A stretch of DNA of 64,000 nucleotides, from NCBI GenBank assembly GCA_026874595.1, contig CM049314.1:30947729-31011728 (forward strand), in the 5' to 3' direction. Source of the stretch: Sipunculus nudus (taxonomy: Eukaryota > Annelida > Sipuncula > Golfingiida > Sipunculidae). Made by a program: the position numbers and the translations under genes. The notes under the pieces were generated by a model, which did not search any database, was not told the DNA's origin, and was given only the letters and a program-made list of their open reading frames with translations. This document shows, in pieces, positions 24,011-36,890 of this stretch (its first letter is position 1; every line of letters starts with the position of its first letter).

Positions 24011-24347
24011 GAAGTTGGACATTTAAGTGATTTTAATGCGTATTTAAAATTATCATTGCATATAAAAACTCTCCGCAAATTCTCCATGACTTCTCCGAGA
24101 ATTCTGCATCTCTCCGCGGATTTTCCGCGTTTTAATCAGACCCGGCGGAAGCGGCCTTTGTCGACAGGCAAGTGAAGACCCATTTGGAATGGCCGCCGTC
24201 AAAAAAGATTTTTGCCGAGCTGCCTACCTTGTCATAAATTAAGTTATAACTCGGTATAAACGTTTTATTATCGGGTCGTTTGACTTGATTCCGTCGTAGT
24301 ATTCATCAAAACATTGGAGATATGAAGACTGTATGATAAATAGGGAT
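24011..24347. repeat. Long inverted repeat, right arm
   Basis: This is the reverse complement of 22545-23031 with deletions. It begins 'aagttggacatttaagtgattttaatgcgt' and ends 'ggagatatgaagactgtatgataaata'. A third partial copy lies at about 11650-11755. The arrangement suggests a foldback-type or MITE-like element, or an inverted duplication. Target-site duplications could not be defined by eye. Confidence 0.7.
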
Positions 24348-24469
24348 TCAAGCGCCTGTGGTGGCCAAAGCGCATGTCCTGCCCAAAAGGCATCTCCACG
24401 CAATACGCGGTCACGCCTGTCCACTAAAATCCCCATTGATCCCCCTTATCCATTGTAACGACTCTAAAG

Positions 24470-25000
24470 GAATTTTCTCTCTCAAAAGGATAAAGAGGTT
24501 TTAATCCAAAAACCATATGACTCCGCTTTCAATGCGAGGGCTTTTCAGATTGGTCAACACTGGGCACTGAATTCAGTGATGTGACCACCGTTTGACATTT
24601 TTTTATGGGTTACAGGTATGTTGATTTTATACAATCAAAAGTCTATTTTCCTGCCAAAACATGTGTTAAATGAAGTTGTTTTTTAAAAAAAAGCCCACAA
24701 CTTAATTATCATTCGGGTTGGGTGTGGGGGGGGGGGGGGGGGGTTCACATATATTTGTTAGAATCCTTTGTCTGTAGGGACGGTTATTCATGAAAAAATA
24801 TCACCAGTACATCTTTAAATTGATAACAAACTAGAATCTGTAGTCAGGGCGTACAGACCTTCACCAGAATCGCCTATAATATCAGTCATAAGTTCACGTG
24901 TATGCGTTTCATGTGTGAACACTGTCATGCTTCAGTAACACGAGTTCCACCTTGCGTGTGGCAGATCAAATAAGTACGAATGGGTGGCTTCCACACGGGG
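24470..25000. repeat. Direct repeat, first copy
   Basis: 'Ctctcaaaaggataaagaggttttaatcca', 'gggttacaggtatgttgattttatacaatc' and 'tgtgaacactgtcatgcttcagtaacacgagttccacc' are matched in order by 25235-25680. The copies are about 740 bp apart and diverged. A G-run lies at 24725-24742. Confidence 0.6.
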
Positions 25001-25036
25001 ACAAAGGAATGGTCCTTTGTTATAATGGTTTATAAG

Positions 25037-25040
<4 letters not shown>

Positions 25041-25068
<28 letters not shown>
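25041..25068. repeat. (TA)n microsatellite
   Basis: An uninterrupted TA tract between the two direct repeats. Confidence 0.95.
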
Positions 25069-25070
<2 letters not shown>

Positions 25071-25229
25071 GGTGATTCTTATTACCTCCAAAATGAAAAA
25101 GAGTATTAATATGTTTATACCCTAACCCTCTACAAGTGTTCGGCAAAACAGTTTTCGCCTGTCGCGCTTTTTTTCAGGAGGCGACCTGTAATCCCGACTG
25201 AACTCCATTTCCAAAATAACCCCTGTTAA

Positions 25230-25690
25230 GGGATTTTACTCTGTCAAAAGGAAGTAAAGATTTAAAATTCAAGCACATTTGGAACACAAGTTCACATGAC
25301 TTTTTTAATAGGGAGCACTTTTCCGTTGAGTGGACACAAAAGAGCTGAGACCCTTTACACGATCACCGTTTTATAGGTTTACAGATATGTTGATTTTTAT
25401 ATATTCAGAAGTATCTTTCCATGATAATCATGGTTTTAATAGTTCGGCCGATTTATGGGTTCTTTGATTTTTTTTTTTCAAAAGGAAGTCCTCGGGGGAT
25501 TGCACTCACTTCTTAGGGTCCTCAATCTCTTGGAAACTTTGAAACCCCCGCCAGAATCTACCAATCAATGGTTCATTCATGCGTTCAAGTTTCATGTAAA
25601 ACATTGTCATGGTTCAGAAACACGGGTCCACCAGGCGGGCAGCAGAACAAACACGGTAGAATGCTTCTGTATACAATCGTTACATTGACG
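25230..25690. repeat. Direct repeat, second copy
   Basis: 'Ctgtcaaaaggaagtaaagatttaaaattca', 'ggtttacagatatgttgatttttatatattc' and 'aaaacattgtcatggttcagaaacacgggtccacc' match the 24.5-25.0 kb copy. No gene is seen from 25690 to 26650. A C-run at 26152-26168 encodes the proline run in a plus-strand frame there. Confidence 0.6.
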
Positions 25691-26646
25691 ATATTTCCTA
25701 AGCAATGAAGCTGTCGGACCTATGTTGTTTATTGGAAAAAGTCTCCCTTAAAAATTCGCACTACCTGTATATGTCACGTCTCTTTCTATTTTTTTATTTT
25801 TTTTGTGATTTTTGAAATAGAATAATTTTTCTTTCTATGTTGATATTTTGGGGAGGGTGGTCCTGGAGAATTCTACCAGAAGTAATCTTTATATCATATA
25901 AGTGAAACACATGACAAAAGTTCTTGAAAAAACCTTAGAATTAAAATATGCGTTGTTTAGTTCGTATCAGCTCATTACAAAAATATGCGTCAGATAGAAC
26001 CGTGGATTTTCCAGGGGTGCAGCTAGTATTGATGGATAGGACTATTTATATCTCAAATACTTTGAATTTTAGTTTCCTGCCTCAGCAGAATTGGAGATCA
26101 GGCTTTGTTTGCCCTGTATGTATATGCAGAAGTGTTGTTAATCCCACCATTCCCCCCCCCCCCCCCCCTGCTTCCATTGATTCCTGTGCACCTGTGCACT
26201 GGGACATTAGTTTTTATTGCAAATGTGTAAATTTTTTTCAAATAAAAAAATAATAGGATTAGAAAAAATTAAGATCTTAATGAAACATATACTTGCCTAA
26301 GAAGAATGGAACATAAAGTGATCAGCTCTTGCCATCATCTCTCCGTTATAATTAAATATATAATAATTATGAAACTTGTCCTATAAGCACTATTGAAATA
26401 ACTTTCATATGCTGTACGTGTTGTGTATTAAGCTATATAAGCCTGAAATTTGAAAGCAAATTATATATTCAGTTGTGTATTATAGCAGATGTAAAACTGT
26501 AAAAAAATTGATATAATAAATAAATTAAGAAATAATTGAAACTTCATATATTATCAGCTTTTTCTGTCTACCAGTCTGTCCTTTTTAAATATTAAATAAT
26601 TATGAATGAACTTTTTATCCTGTAAGCATTGTTGAATTACGTGAAA

Positions 26647-26650
<4 letters not shown>

Positions 26651-26720
<70 letters not shown>
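26651..26720. repeat. (TA)n microsatellite
   Basis: About 35 TA units without interruption. Confidence 0.97.
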
Positions 26721-26723
<3 letters not shown>

Positions 26724-27239
26724 TTTAATAATACAGATATTTTAAAAATTCAGGAAATGTATTTACTCACTTAACATGAGAATTCCTTAAGGTTGAGACT
26801 TTATTCAGGGATATAACTTCATTTAATCACTTGAGATTAAATTAAATATTATACCTAAATTATATCTGAATTTTGTCAGTTGTTTAAGTTTTTGGTATCA
26901 ATATAAAATCAGTACCTTAAATTTTGCCAAATTTTGACCAAGGCATGTTTCCTCCCTGTTAGTGCTGTGGATAAAATTTTCACATGGCAGTTTTACATAA
27001 GCATTTCATCTCTTAAAATCTGAAATTGGAAACCAGTTGATCCAAAACTGAAGATTTTATTTAAGTTTATAAGCACCATGTCAAGTATTGTTCCCATCAA
27101 GCGAGCTAGCACTCAGCTCCCCAGACTTTTATGTAAATCACATCATCCCTATCCAGCCCCCTCTGTCTGGGTGAGCTTGGTCAGGCTGTCTGCAGTAACT
27201 GACAGAGAGCTTCTCTCTCTCCTCCCCATTCTGTTGACA

Positions 27240-28790
27240 GACCTGTACAATAAACAAGGCTAGACAACCAAAAGTCAATCGCCTACCAGATAGACTCTGA
27301 CCACAGATAACTAGAAAATGTCATAAGGAAGACAAAGGGGAAGAAAATGAGCCATATCTTGTAAAAATTAGACCAATGTTGACACAGTTACAATGAAAAT
27401 CAAAATTTGACATGTTTTCATGACCTTGACCTTGAACTTTGACCTATTTAAAAATACACATACAGCTTCAAGAAATTGTACTGATAAATGAAAGGTGAAA
27501 GTAAGAAAGTGACTCCTGGTAAACTGGGGCCTGTTGAATGCTTTATAACAGAGGCAAGAACCAGCAAGAAGTCAAATTGGGAACATCTTACAAACAGACA
27601 GACATATTGACAAAGTGACATAAAGTCGAGACCAGTTGACTAGACTAAGTTATGCAGAGGATAAAGATGAAAAAAATGAGTCCCAGTTTGTGAAGATAGG
27701 ACCAGAATTGACAAAATTATGAGGAAAATAACATTTTGAGGTGTTTTAAAGTGACAGACATAATGATAAAGTAACACAAAGTTGAGACTTTATGCTCAAT
27801 TAAGTTATGAAGAAGATCCAGAGGAAGAAAATAAGCTATAGTTTATGTAATTAAGAATTATAGTTTCAGAGTTATGGCCCAAACATTGTATGTTAGTTTT
27901 TTGTGATCAGCGCCCCCTGGAGGCTAATTGCTGAAATTGAGAAAACAGTCTTGAGATGTTAAGGTATGCCATGAGATGTACCATTTCAAAAGGACTCCTG
28001 CTAAACTGTGGCCTGTAGAATGCTATATGTAAGACACAAGAACCAGCAAGAAGGAGAAATGGAGGACAACTGACAGACAGACAGACATACTGACAAAGCC
28101 ACAAAAAGTTTAGACAAGATGACTAGACCATGTTGTTAAAAAGACATAGAGTAAGAACATAAGCTATAGTTAATGTATTTAGGTTTTAAGTGTTTGAGAT
28201 ATGGCAAAAAAATGATATGTTGTAGTGTTTTGTGTGCAATGCCCCCTAGTGGCTATTTTTCAAAACTGAAAGATTACTTTTCGAGAAATAAGTGTATGGC
28301 ATGAGATGTATCAGTTTCAAAAGGACTCCTTCAAAACTGTTGCCTGTAGAATGCTTTATGTTAGATTCAAGAACCAGCAAGAAGGCAATTTCGAGGACAA
28401 CTGACAAATAGACAGATATACTGACAAAGCGACACAAATTTGAGACAAGGTGACTAGACCATGGTATGGAGAAGATGCAGAGGAAGAAAATGAGCCCAAG
28501 TTTGTGAAGATAGGTCAAAGTTATGATGAAAATAAAGTTCTGATGTTTTTCTATGACCTTGACTTTTACCTTTAACCTGTGTTAACCAGAAACAACAGGC
28601 TTCCAGGACTTTTGACTTTCAATCAACCCTGTAAGTTTCAGATCGATTGCTAAAAAATTGTGGCCAGGAGAGTCTTGACAAACAAATATACAAACAAAGA
28701 CCCACAAACAGACATATGCAACTGACAAACATGCTTGATGAAATCAAAGATTTCCAGCAAGCAATAAATCTCATCATTTCTAAATTTTTT
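27240..28790. repeat. Second complex repeat block, sister of 14.6-17.9 kb
   Basis: Units of about 300 bp carry 'gacagacatactgacaaagtgacacaaagttgagac', 'tatg.agaagatgcagaggaagaaaatgagc', 'ttaatgtatttaggttttaagtgtttgagatatgg' and 'gccccctagtggctattt'. 'Tgaccttgac.ttt.acctt' lies at 27419 and 28555. The block ends with 'gtggccaggagagt...gacaaacaaa' and the 'gcttgatgaaatcaaagatttccagcaagcaataaa' hairpin, exactly the order seen at 17.75-18.03 kb. Confidence 0.75.
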
Positions 28791-30235
28791 TCATAAACCA
28801 GCAGTAACCAGACTGCTCCCACCCACCAACCCTTTCAATAAATGGGATTAATAAATAAGACAAATCTAATAATTTCAATGTTAGATTCATTTTTTTTAGA
28901 CTTGAACAATTTCAATTTAAAAAAGACCCATGATTTGAATTTGAATATTCAATTGTATAAAATATAAGGGTGTCATGTAGGTGCTCATTGACATGTTTAA
29001 AGATTTATTACAATAAAGATAATTTGTAGCATTTCATTCACATCTCTTACAGTTGGCTGGGCCTTGGGAAGACCTAGTTAATCAGGAATATTGGGCAAAC
29101 TTTCATGGTTGAAATTTTTAGTTCATATGGCCATATATTTAACTATTTTAACCTAATTTCATTTGCACTTTTTTAGTTTATGAAATGTGTTCTTCCATGT
29201 AACACCCCGGCCCATTTTTTCCTTCTTGCATCATTAAATGGTTTCAGGCCACAAGTTTCATTTATTGCTCCGTCCAAAATTGATATATATATATATATAT
29301 CTAATTTGTGTTAATTTGTATTATTTTTACAGCATTTTTAAGTTAATAAATTAATCTTTATTATATTATACTTTGGCTCATGTCCATTATTCTGTAATTC
29401 AAAGGTTTCAATTTAGCAGGGCCTTTTCCTTGTAGCATATCAAATGATAATATATATAAAAAAGCCAAAAGAAATTAGTATATTTTGCATTTGCTAAAAT
29501 TTTCAAAAATTCAGCTGAGCAACATAACCCATTGGTCCCTTGTTGTAAGATTGTTACATGAAGTGTCCCATAAGAATCCCATCAGGTTGCTTTATTCATA
29601 TCAGACTAATAGTCAAATAAGTATTACATGACAAAGGTACTTGTAAGATTTGTATTCCCATTTTATTCTGTAATATTTCATATTTACCCAATGTTATCAG
29701 TGTTTCTAGCAAAGCAGAGAAAAGGCATGGATTGCCTAACAAGTTAGGGAAATATGTGATAATAAGGGAAGTCAGGGAAGAGTCATTATGTGGCTGATGT
29801 GAAAGGACATATAATGGTATACTCATATCCGTCAATGCTTTTGCCTGTTAAAGCAGTCCACCTTCTGAAAAAAAAAATATTTCTGGCTTCCTCTGTGTAT
29901 AAATTAAGGATCTTTGGGTAATGTTGGTTGTGAAAAGTTCTTATAATGCCTTCATGAAGGATGAATGAACTTGACTATCATCAACTTTATTGATAACACA
30001 GCAAAGTTTGCAAACAAGAAAACATGTAACCTCTGGTGGTAGATTGCACATATGGGGAGGGGCAAAGTTCATTTACTGCAAACATGCACTGTAGCAAAAC
30101 TGTGGCTTATCTGATTAACTGCCAACTAGATGCCTTTTTTATTTTTTGATTTTTTTTGGGTATGCTTCCACATGTTGTAAACATGTTGATATAAACAAGA
30201 CATGCAGCCTGTGTGCAGTTATATTGACTTCTTCT
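28791..30235. other. AT-rich interval, no gene recognised
   Basis: Contains a short TA tract at 29282-29300. No coding frame, RNA or transposon end is recognised. Confidence 0.45.
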
Positions 30236-31716
30236 GGCCTATTTTTATCTTAGCTGACTTTCAGTCATGCTGTGCTATAGAGATGGTTCTTTGTCCATCG
30301 TCCTTCTGTCTGTCCATCCGGCTGGCCGGTCGTTCAGCCATTAGCAGGGCACAAATCATAACCGTAAGGGCAAGAGTCATGAACCCTATGCAGTGTTAGA
30401 GGTTCTTATAGATCTCTTGCAAACCTAAAATTAGGCAACTGTGATTTATATTCTTCAAGTAATGGGGTGTATTTGCACCCTCCAGAATTAATTCTTGCAG
30501 CAAAAATTTTTATCCCAAACCTTCCATCTTTCACAAATGGCTCACCTACCAACAGGGGAAGAAACATATTTTTTTAGGCCACGAGGTTAAAGGTCAAGGT
30601 CACATAACCCACTTCTTTGAAAACTTGTAGATGCATTTTAAAGGGACATTATCAGGAGCAATATTATGCCTTTTCTTTCACACTATCAGTTCAGTCAGCT
30701 TTACACAAAAGTTACCCAGCAAAACCACCTCAGTACCTTGCATCTGGCTTTATTGGGCTCTACATGTTTATAAACACAGTCTACATGTGTCTGTTTACCA
30801 TAACATGGCCACATGAACAGAAGTCCAACTGTGAGCCATAACATGCAGTTTTTTTTTCAGACAGAGGGAACATGATCAACATTTTTTTTCGGCTAAGTCA
30901 GTCTGGGATTTCCTGATTGACAGAAGTTGTGGCTCTGCGATGCACATGGCCCCACACACTGTCATAATGTTGACACCTGTGATCTTGCCCGGTCCACTGT
31001 TTTTAACACTCATTTACAGGAGTAAGTAAACAGTTTCAAAACAACATTTATGCAGGTACAGATTTATTTAAAAGGGAAAAGCCATCTTTTTGTGTTAATT
31101 AAACATGCTTTATAGGTGATTTGGCCCTTTATGCCAAACCTGTCATCCCAAAATTTTGATCTTTCACATATGGCTCACCTACCAAGTGGGAGAAGAATCC
31201 TATAGGTTTTGAGGTCATCAGGTCAGAGGTCAATGTCATCTGATCCACTTCCTTATAAAGGCTGAGGACACATTTCGAGCTAGACTTTTCATGCCAAACC
31301 TTCCAGCATTGACATATCGCTTCTCTGCCAACAGGGGAAAATACCTTATAATTTTTAAATTAAAAGGTCAAATTCACAGCCCCAACTTCTTGCGTGGAGT
31401 CTTTTTAAGTCAATCTTTTCAACCTATACCTTCAATCTGTTATATATGGCTTACCTACCAATAGGGGATGAACCCTAATAATGATGAGTTCAAAAGGTCA
31501 GGGGTCAAGGTCACACTACTAAATACTTGCGAATGCTTTTGAACATATTTCATGCCAAAATGTTCATCCCAAAACTTCAGTCTTTCAGATATGCCCCATC
31601 TATGTTGCCATCTATGCATCACTCAGTTTGATTCAAACTTCATATTTATGGGTCTTTTTGTTTAAAGTTTAGGGATAATTCTTTATAACTCAACAACCAC
31701 TCACCATATAGCTTTC

Positions 31717-31770
<54 letters not shown>

Positions 31771-31820
31771 ATAGGAGTCCCACATGTAATTTGGGGGTTA
31801 AAGGTCGAGGATTTTCTTAA
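30236..31820. repeat. Dispersed repeat head plus degenerate GGTCAAGGTCAC array
   Basis: 30240-30490 is the 'cttagctgactttcagtcatgctg...gtccgtc...agcagggcacaaatcataaccg...aggcaactgtgatttatattct' family. From 30.48 kb, units of about 150-330 bp carry 'cttccatctttcacaaatggctcacctaccaacaggggaagaa' and 'aggtcaaggtcac..aacccacttcttt'. They repeat near 30520, 31155, 31310 and 31440. A TA tract lies at 31725-31768. Confidence 0.65.
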
Positions 31821-32840
31821 TGTCCCATACTGGCAAGCCTTGTTGCCCTCAGACTTGTTTTTGTTGTGCGGTTGGCCTGTCTACTTATGAGGGTGTGGCA
31901 GCTTTTTATCTTGAAACATTTAATGAAAAATATAAACTTTCAAGAAATATTCATATTCATGCACTTTTCTGTGCAATGCCTCCAGATACTGACCTGATTT
32001 TTCAGGATATGATTGGCTGAAAAAGATTGACAGCTTTTTGGGGCATTCCTGTCATACTGACTTGTCTTGTTTAGAGATCAGTGGTGCCACCTATTTATCT
32101 ATCATTGTTGCAACATGCTCAAATTAGCATTTTGTTCAAATTGATGACCTTCTACTACATAGTTAATTAGTGTAATAAACCTTTGCAGTATGGGATTACA
32201 CCAGTGGATAATTTACTAGTAAAAGGTTATTTTTCTAAGTACTGGAACCCAGTTCGCGGAAGGGCTTTTACTCCTGGAGTCATTCCATGCTTCACTTATT
32301 TTATGGCCCTATGATTACTTGTATTACTTGTCCAGTATTCTACTTGACCATATTAAGTGCCATCAGGTGAATGAGGCTATGGGTGCCACCTATATTTTTA
32401 ACATTTTTCATATTTTTCAAACATTCCAAACTACCAAAATATATCAACTGTGTCAGATTATCCGCACTGAATAACTGTATAACCCTACAATGTTGCATGT
32501 GTATTGATTATAGAGAAATTTATCAGTCGATATAGACTGGTTAAGTTTTGTATGACTTTTTTTTATTTTGCTATTTTAACGCAGTCTCATTCATGTTAAT
32601 ATATTCTCATGAAACTTTGTTTGCATATTGATCATGAATGGTTTTAGAGAGTTGAATAAATTTAGTAATGCTGTGATTTTTCCTTTTCATCAATTATTAA
32701 TTTGAGTAAAAATTCATACAAATCATGAAATTCCCATTAATACTGATACTCAACAACATGGACTTTAGTAATGTGTGTTGAATTATGATAGCTGTATCTA
32801 GTGTGTCATTCCAGTGGTGCCAACCCATCTGAAAGTTTTT
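31821..32840. other. No gene recognised
   Basis: Mostly AT-rich. Phrases such as 'gatcagtggtgccacctatttat' (about 32080) and 'gctatgggtgccacctatattttt' (about 32375) suggest decayed copies of the GGTGGCGCCACC-bearing repeat. Confidence 0.45.
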
Positions 32841-33295
32841 TAGCTCAGCTGACTGTAAGTCAACTGAGGATTAGGCATGGCGCTTTGTCCGTCCTCCGTC
32901 AGGACGTCCGTTAGCAGGGATCAAATCGTAACTGCTGGACCTAGAAATTTTTAAGTGATCATCCAGGGAGGTCAATAAAAAACTCCTTGGAAACCTGAAA
33001 TTAGGTCACTGTGGCATGGATCCTCCGAGCTATGAGGCTTGAAATTACCCCCCCCCCAGAATAATAAAATATTTGATACAAAACCTGTAATATCTTGATA
33101 ATTAATACATGGATTGTCATGAATCTTGCCTTGAATATTGACCATGACTAGTTTTGTCAGTTTCTGAAAAGTGGTGGCGCCTCCTGTATTTTTTCTTATT
33201 TTAACAAAAAAAATTTCTAATTGTTTTACTATAAAATAACAACAATCATGTCAGTTTCTCAGCTGTGATTACATCTAGTGTCCCAAAACCGGGTG
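32840..33295 (+). repeat. Well-preserved copy of the dispersed 'ttagctcagctgac' repeat
   Basis: The order is 'ttagctcagctgactgtaagtcaactgagg', 'ctttgtccgtcctccgtcaggacgtccgttagcagggatcaaatcgtaactgctggacctag', 'ctccttggaaacctgaaattaggtcactgtgg', 'atcctccgagctatgaggc', 'gatacaaaacctgtaatatcttgat', 'taatacatggattgtcat', 'gtggtggcgcctcctgta' and 'ctcagctgtgattacatctagtgtccc'. This is the fullest copy in the window and defines the family. I see no open reading frame, terminal inverted repeat or tRNA-like head. Confidence 0.75.
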
Positions 33296-33850
33296 TGTTT
33301 ATTGATCACAAGTGGATGCCCTATAGTAATCACCTGGTCTCACTGTCTGTCTATTCATCCATCCACACAAATTGTTTTCAGATGATAACTGCAGGTTGGA
33401 TTGACACATGGGTTTTAAACTTGACTTACATATGGCCCACCACTAAAGCAAGAAGCTGTCTGGTTTTTGGGTCATGAGGTCACAGGACTTCCTTATTTAA
33501 AAAGATTATGGCTGCATTTTAAGCCAAGGTTTTCATCCCAAACTTTCCATCTTGTGCATTTAGCTGACTTGCCAGTATGGGGAGACCATAAATGAATTTG
33601 GGAACAAGTGGTCAAAGGTCAAGGTCACAGTGACCATCTGTTCAAAAATTAGTTTTTCAGATGATAACTCCATTTTAGTTTGACATTATGGTTTCAAACT
33701 TAACTTATATATGGCTCGCCACTAAAGAAAGAACCTGTCGATTTTTTGGTTCAAAGGTCAAGGTTACAGGACCATTTCTTTAAAATGAATGTGTATGCAT
33801 TTCAAACTTTTCAAAACCTTCCATCCTCAAGATAATGTTTATCAATAAAA
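33296..33850. repeat. Degenerate GGTCAAGGTCAC array
   Basis: 'Aggtcacaggacttccttatttaaaaagattatgg', 'ccaaactttccatcttg..catttagctgacttgcca' and 'gtggtcaaaggtcaaggtcacagtgacc' recur with 'ggttcaaaggtcaaggttacaggaccatttcttt' (about 33749). Same family as 30.5-31.6 kb. Confidence 0.65.
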
Positions 33851-35129
33851 TATCCCCCTTAGTTCGATTTCCAGCAAAATCCATGCATATTAATGAGATC
33901 AGAGGTCACCAGATACACAACATGCGTATTATTTACATTTAAGGGGCTCTTGTTGCCAGCATTGTTTTTTTTTTGTTTGTCTGTTAGCAACGTTATTTTT
34001 TTCACTTTGGCATGGTTAATTGTCCTTTCAAGACTGACTGGTATCAGTCAAGCCAGGCCAAAGGTTCAGCTCCTGTTAGTTCAACAGTCAAATAGTTGTG
34101 TGCACCAGCCATCAGGTAACTATATCTTATTCAGACCTATATATTTTAGTCATTTGCAAAGTTTAATGTTGACAAACAAGTCCTTCAAAAGTTTAACTGA
34201 AAGTTGTGAATGTCAGCCTCTGTTGTCATTGGTCATGCTTAGTACGGTGAGTGTCATGACCTATGTGTCATTTGTTATGAGTATCATTAAATTATAATTC
34301 ATCAGATAGTCCAGATAAGTGTGTTTCTTGGATGGAAAAAAACATCAATATGATAATGTTACTTCACAGATTGAGAAGATGGCAATCCTTCCCTGAGAGG
34401 TCACAAAAGTACTTAAGGGGACAAGATGACAACCAAGAAGAAGATGACTGAGCCTTTCTCTGTTTATCTTGGACATTTAATCAAGAATTTAAAACAAAAT
34501 CACAAAAGTAAAATATCACCAAGGACTTGAGGCACGCCAAATGATCCATGAATGATACAAACGGTGTTTCCACGAGAGAATGTTATTTTGATTTACATTT
34601 GGTTAATGGTAGGCCATGTTTATGGTTAGCCTTATAACTAGCCCTACAAACAATTTTATGCAACATCATGACCTTTTTATTGTTGCACCTTAAGTTACAG
34701 TAATATTCGATATATATGTATAGTGATTGTACTTATGCAGCTAGGCAGCTATTTAAGAAAAGGCGATTAAGGATGTAATCATCATGAACTATGAATTTAT
34801 CACTGTATCATTTGCCACTTACGTTATATGTGATTGTTATATCCACATGGTTATTGGTCAGTTGTTTCACATGTTTAAAAACTATGACCTAAATGTAAAG
34901 TAGAACTGATTACATACAGAAAGGTGATATAGACTTCTGTATCAGATGCTGACCAGATATTTATAATAATAAAAAAAATATAACAATCATTGGATTTTGT
35001 ACCAGTTCGAGATAACGTGTTAAGGGAGTATATCGTTACATTTATCATTTGTAGAACTCAAAAACCTAAATAAAAGTTGTTTTTAATGTCAAATTCTGTG
35101 TATAAATGTTTCTCTTAGGTGAATGGATC
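33851..35129. other. No gene recognised
   Basis: The 134-codon plus frame at 33893-34297 is hydrophobic and serine/leucine-rich. It has no motif that I can name and no splice or domain support, so I do not call it a gene. Confidence 0.4.
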
Positions 35130-36175
35130 GTATTCCTTTTAATACGTCCTTATAACTTTGATTACACGTTTCAGCAGTGCTTTTTGTTCCCGAAAGTACC
35201 ATGGTGCGAACGTTGTCGAAACATTGTCAGTATTGAACGTCGTTCAAATGTTTTATTGAGAAAACATTGTTACACTGTTTAAAAAAAACTTTCCACTTTG
35301 CCGTTGCAATAACGTTTTGTGGGAAACTAATGTAAAACGTTGTATGTTTCCTGTATGTTACTGGATCGTTTCCCACCGAATACGTTCAAATAACCTTGAT
35401 AAAACGTTTACAAAATGTCCAAACATCCTTTCAGAACCCGATAAAACCATTGTTAGAACGTCGTCGAGACCCTGTTTGATCATCATTTGGCGGCGTTAAG
35501 CTAACGTTGTCAGAATGTTGTCGGAACGTTAGATTATTATAGGAACAATAAATTACCCATTTTAAATGTTAACAAAACGTTTGTATAACATTTATACTTT
35601 TTTGTAAGGTTGAGTAAACCTTTTGGCAATGTTTGTTTAAAAAAAAACGTTATTATTACTACAAGAAAACTTTCCTGATTCACGTTGTTTTGCTGTTAAA
35701 GGAAAAACGTTATCCAAATTAAAAGACGACAGTTAGTACAACGTTGAGGCAACTATTTTTGACTGAACACGTCCTTACAACATTGCAGAAACGTCAGATA
35801 CGCTCCATATCATATTCTTTAATATGTCGCTGAAACATTGCCTAGATGGCATATGAGTGTACTTCTAATGGCGTTGTGAAAACGTCTCCAAGACGCCGCT
35901 GGGTCACCATTTTTCGGCGTTACGGTAACGTTGTCAGGTTGTTGTGGGAACAATAAACATATTTTAATGTTAACAAAACGTTCTTATAATATTTTAAACG
36001 TTTATGTAAGGTTAAATGAACGTTGTGGCAATGTTTTTTTGTGAAAAAACGTTATTATTACTACAAGAAAACTTTCCTGATTTACGTTGTTTTGCTGTTA
36101 AAGGAAAAACGTTATCCCAACTAAAACACGACGGTTAGTACAACGTTGAGGTAACTATTTTTGGCTAGCTGGGTA
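35130..36175. repeat. AACGTT-rich repeat with a 402-bp tandem duplication
   Basis: Dozens of AACGTT/AACATT words are present. 'Gttattattactacaagaaaactttcctgatt.acgttgttttgctgttaaaggaaaaacgttatcc' occurs at about 35649 and 36051, 402 bp apart. 'Gttaacaaaacgtt.ttataa.attt' and 'tagtacaacgttgagg.aactatttttg' repeat with the same offset. A more diverged third partial unit is visible from about 35130. Confidence 0.8.
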
Positions 36176-36570
36176 ATGGCACATCAATGTTTATTTTTTT
36201 TTTCTTGGAGATAACCACATCCATTTTTATTGCTAGCTTAACTATAGCTTAACTAAGTATATGTACTTCTGCAGAATTTCGTTTGATTTCGGGATCTAAA
36301 CCAAAGTTAAACGATGATCGTCGTTTCCGGGTATTACCCGAGGAACACTTTGAATTTTCTTAGTAAGCGAGGGCCAGTCTATAGCTTATCTTCCCAACAA
36401 ACTATCACAGTAATATAAAAAATACCATACCTGCGGCTTGCGGTTTCATGTTATTGCGCAAAATGGCCCATGAACAGTCCTATATACCGTCATATCATCC
36501 GAGGCTTACCCAAAAAAAAATCATTTGTGGAAGCATGAATACGCTTACCTTTATATAGCAATACATATAC

Positions 36571-36890
36571 ATTTTAACTGATAACGCTGAACTTTCTTTG
36601 AGGTATACACATGATAAAACAGCGTATTCTTCAGGTCAACTCGCAGACCGAGCCGCAGCTTGCTTCCTGCTACGTGAACATGCGAATGAATTTCCGCAAT
36701 CTCTGCCTTCAAATGCTCTTTACATGGGAAGCTTAACTGTTTCAGTGGAACAGCCATTGATCGAGGAAATTCGAAATTTCATTGAGGACGCATCTAGAGA
36801 GAAAATAATAATTTCTTTCAGAAGTTGTTTAGATCTGTCGGAGAGCCTGATGCGTTTTATTTGAGACTCAGTCGAAGAGTACCAGGGGGC
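36571..36890 (+). pseudogene. UDP-glycosyltransferase internal exon relic
   Basis: An open stretch on the plus strand aligns well with the middle of the array UGTs. TDNAELSLRYTHDKTAYSSG matches TDDAELSVRYISDKTAYSAA, followed by QLADRAAACFLLREH and TVSVEQPLIEEIRNFIEDA, against QLADRAAASLLIRDH and TVSLEQSLPKEIENFIDEA. This is the link into the UDP-sugar-binding half of the enzyme. The conserved SFGSW is changed to SFRSC, a stop follows LMRFI (about 36860), and DSVEEYQ just beyond the stop still matches GSVEQSPYH. No upstream exon, signal peptide or downstream sugar-binding motif is found nearby. It is an isolated dead fragment, opposite in orientation to the array and clearly more diverged than the array copies are from each other. 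Confidence 0.85.

Noticed and set aside
33893-34297. 134-codon plus-strand frame
   Set aside because: Low-complexity hydrophobic translation, no recognisable domain, and it lies in repeat-rich DNA.
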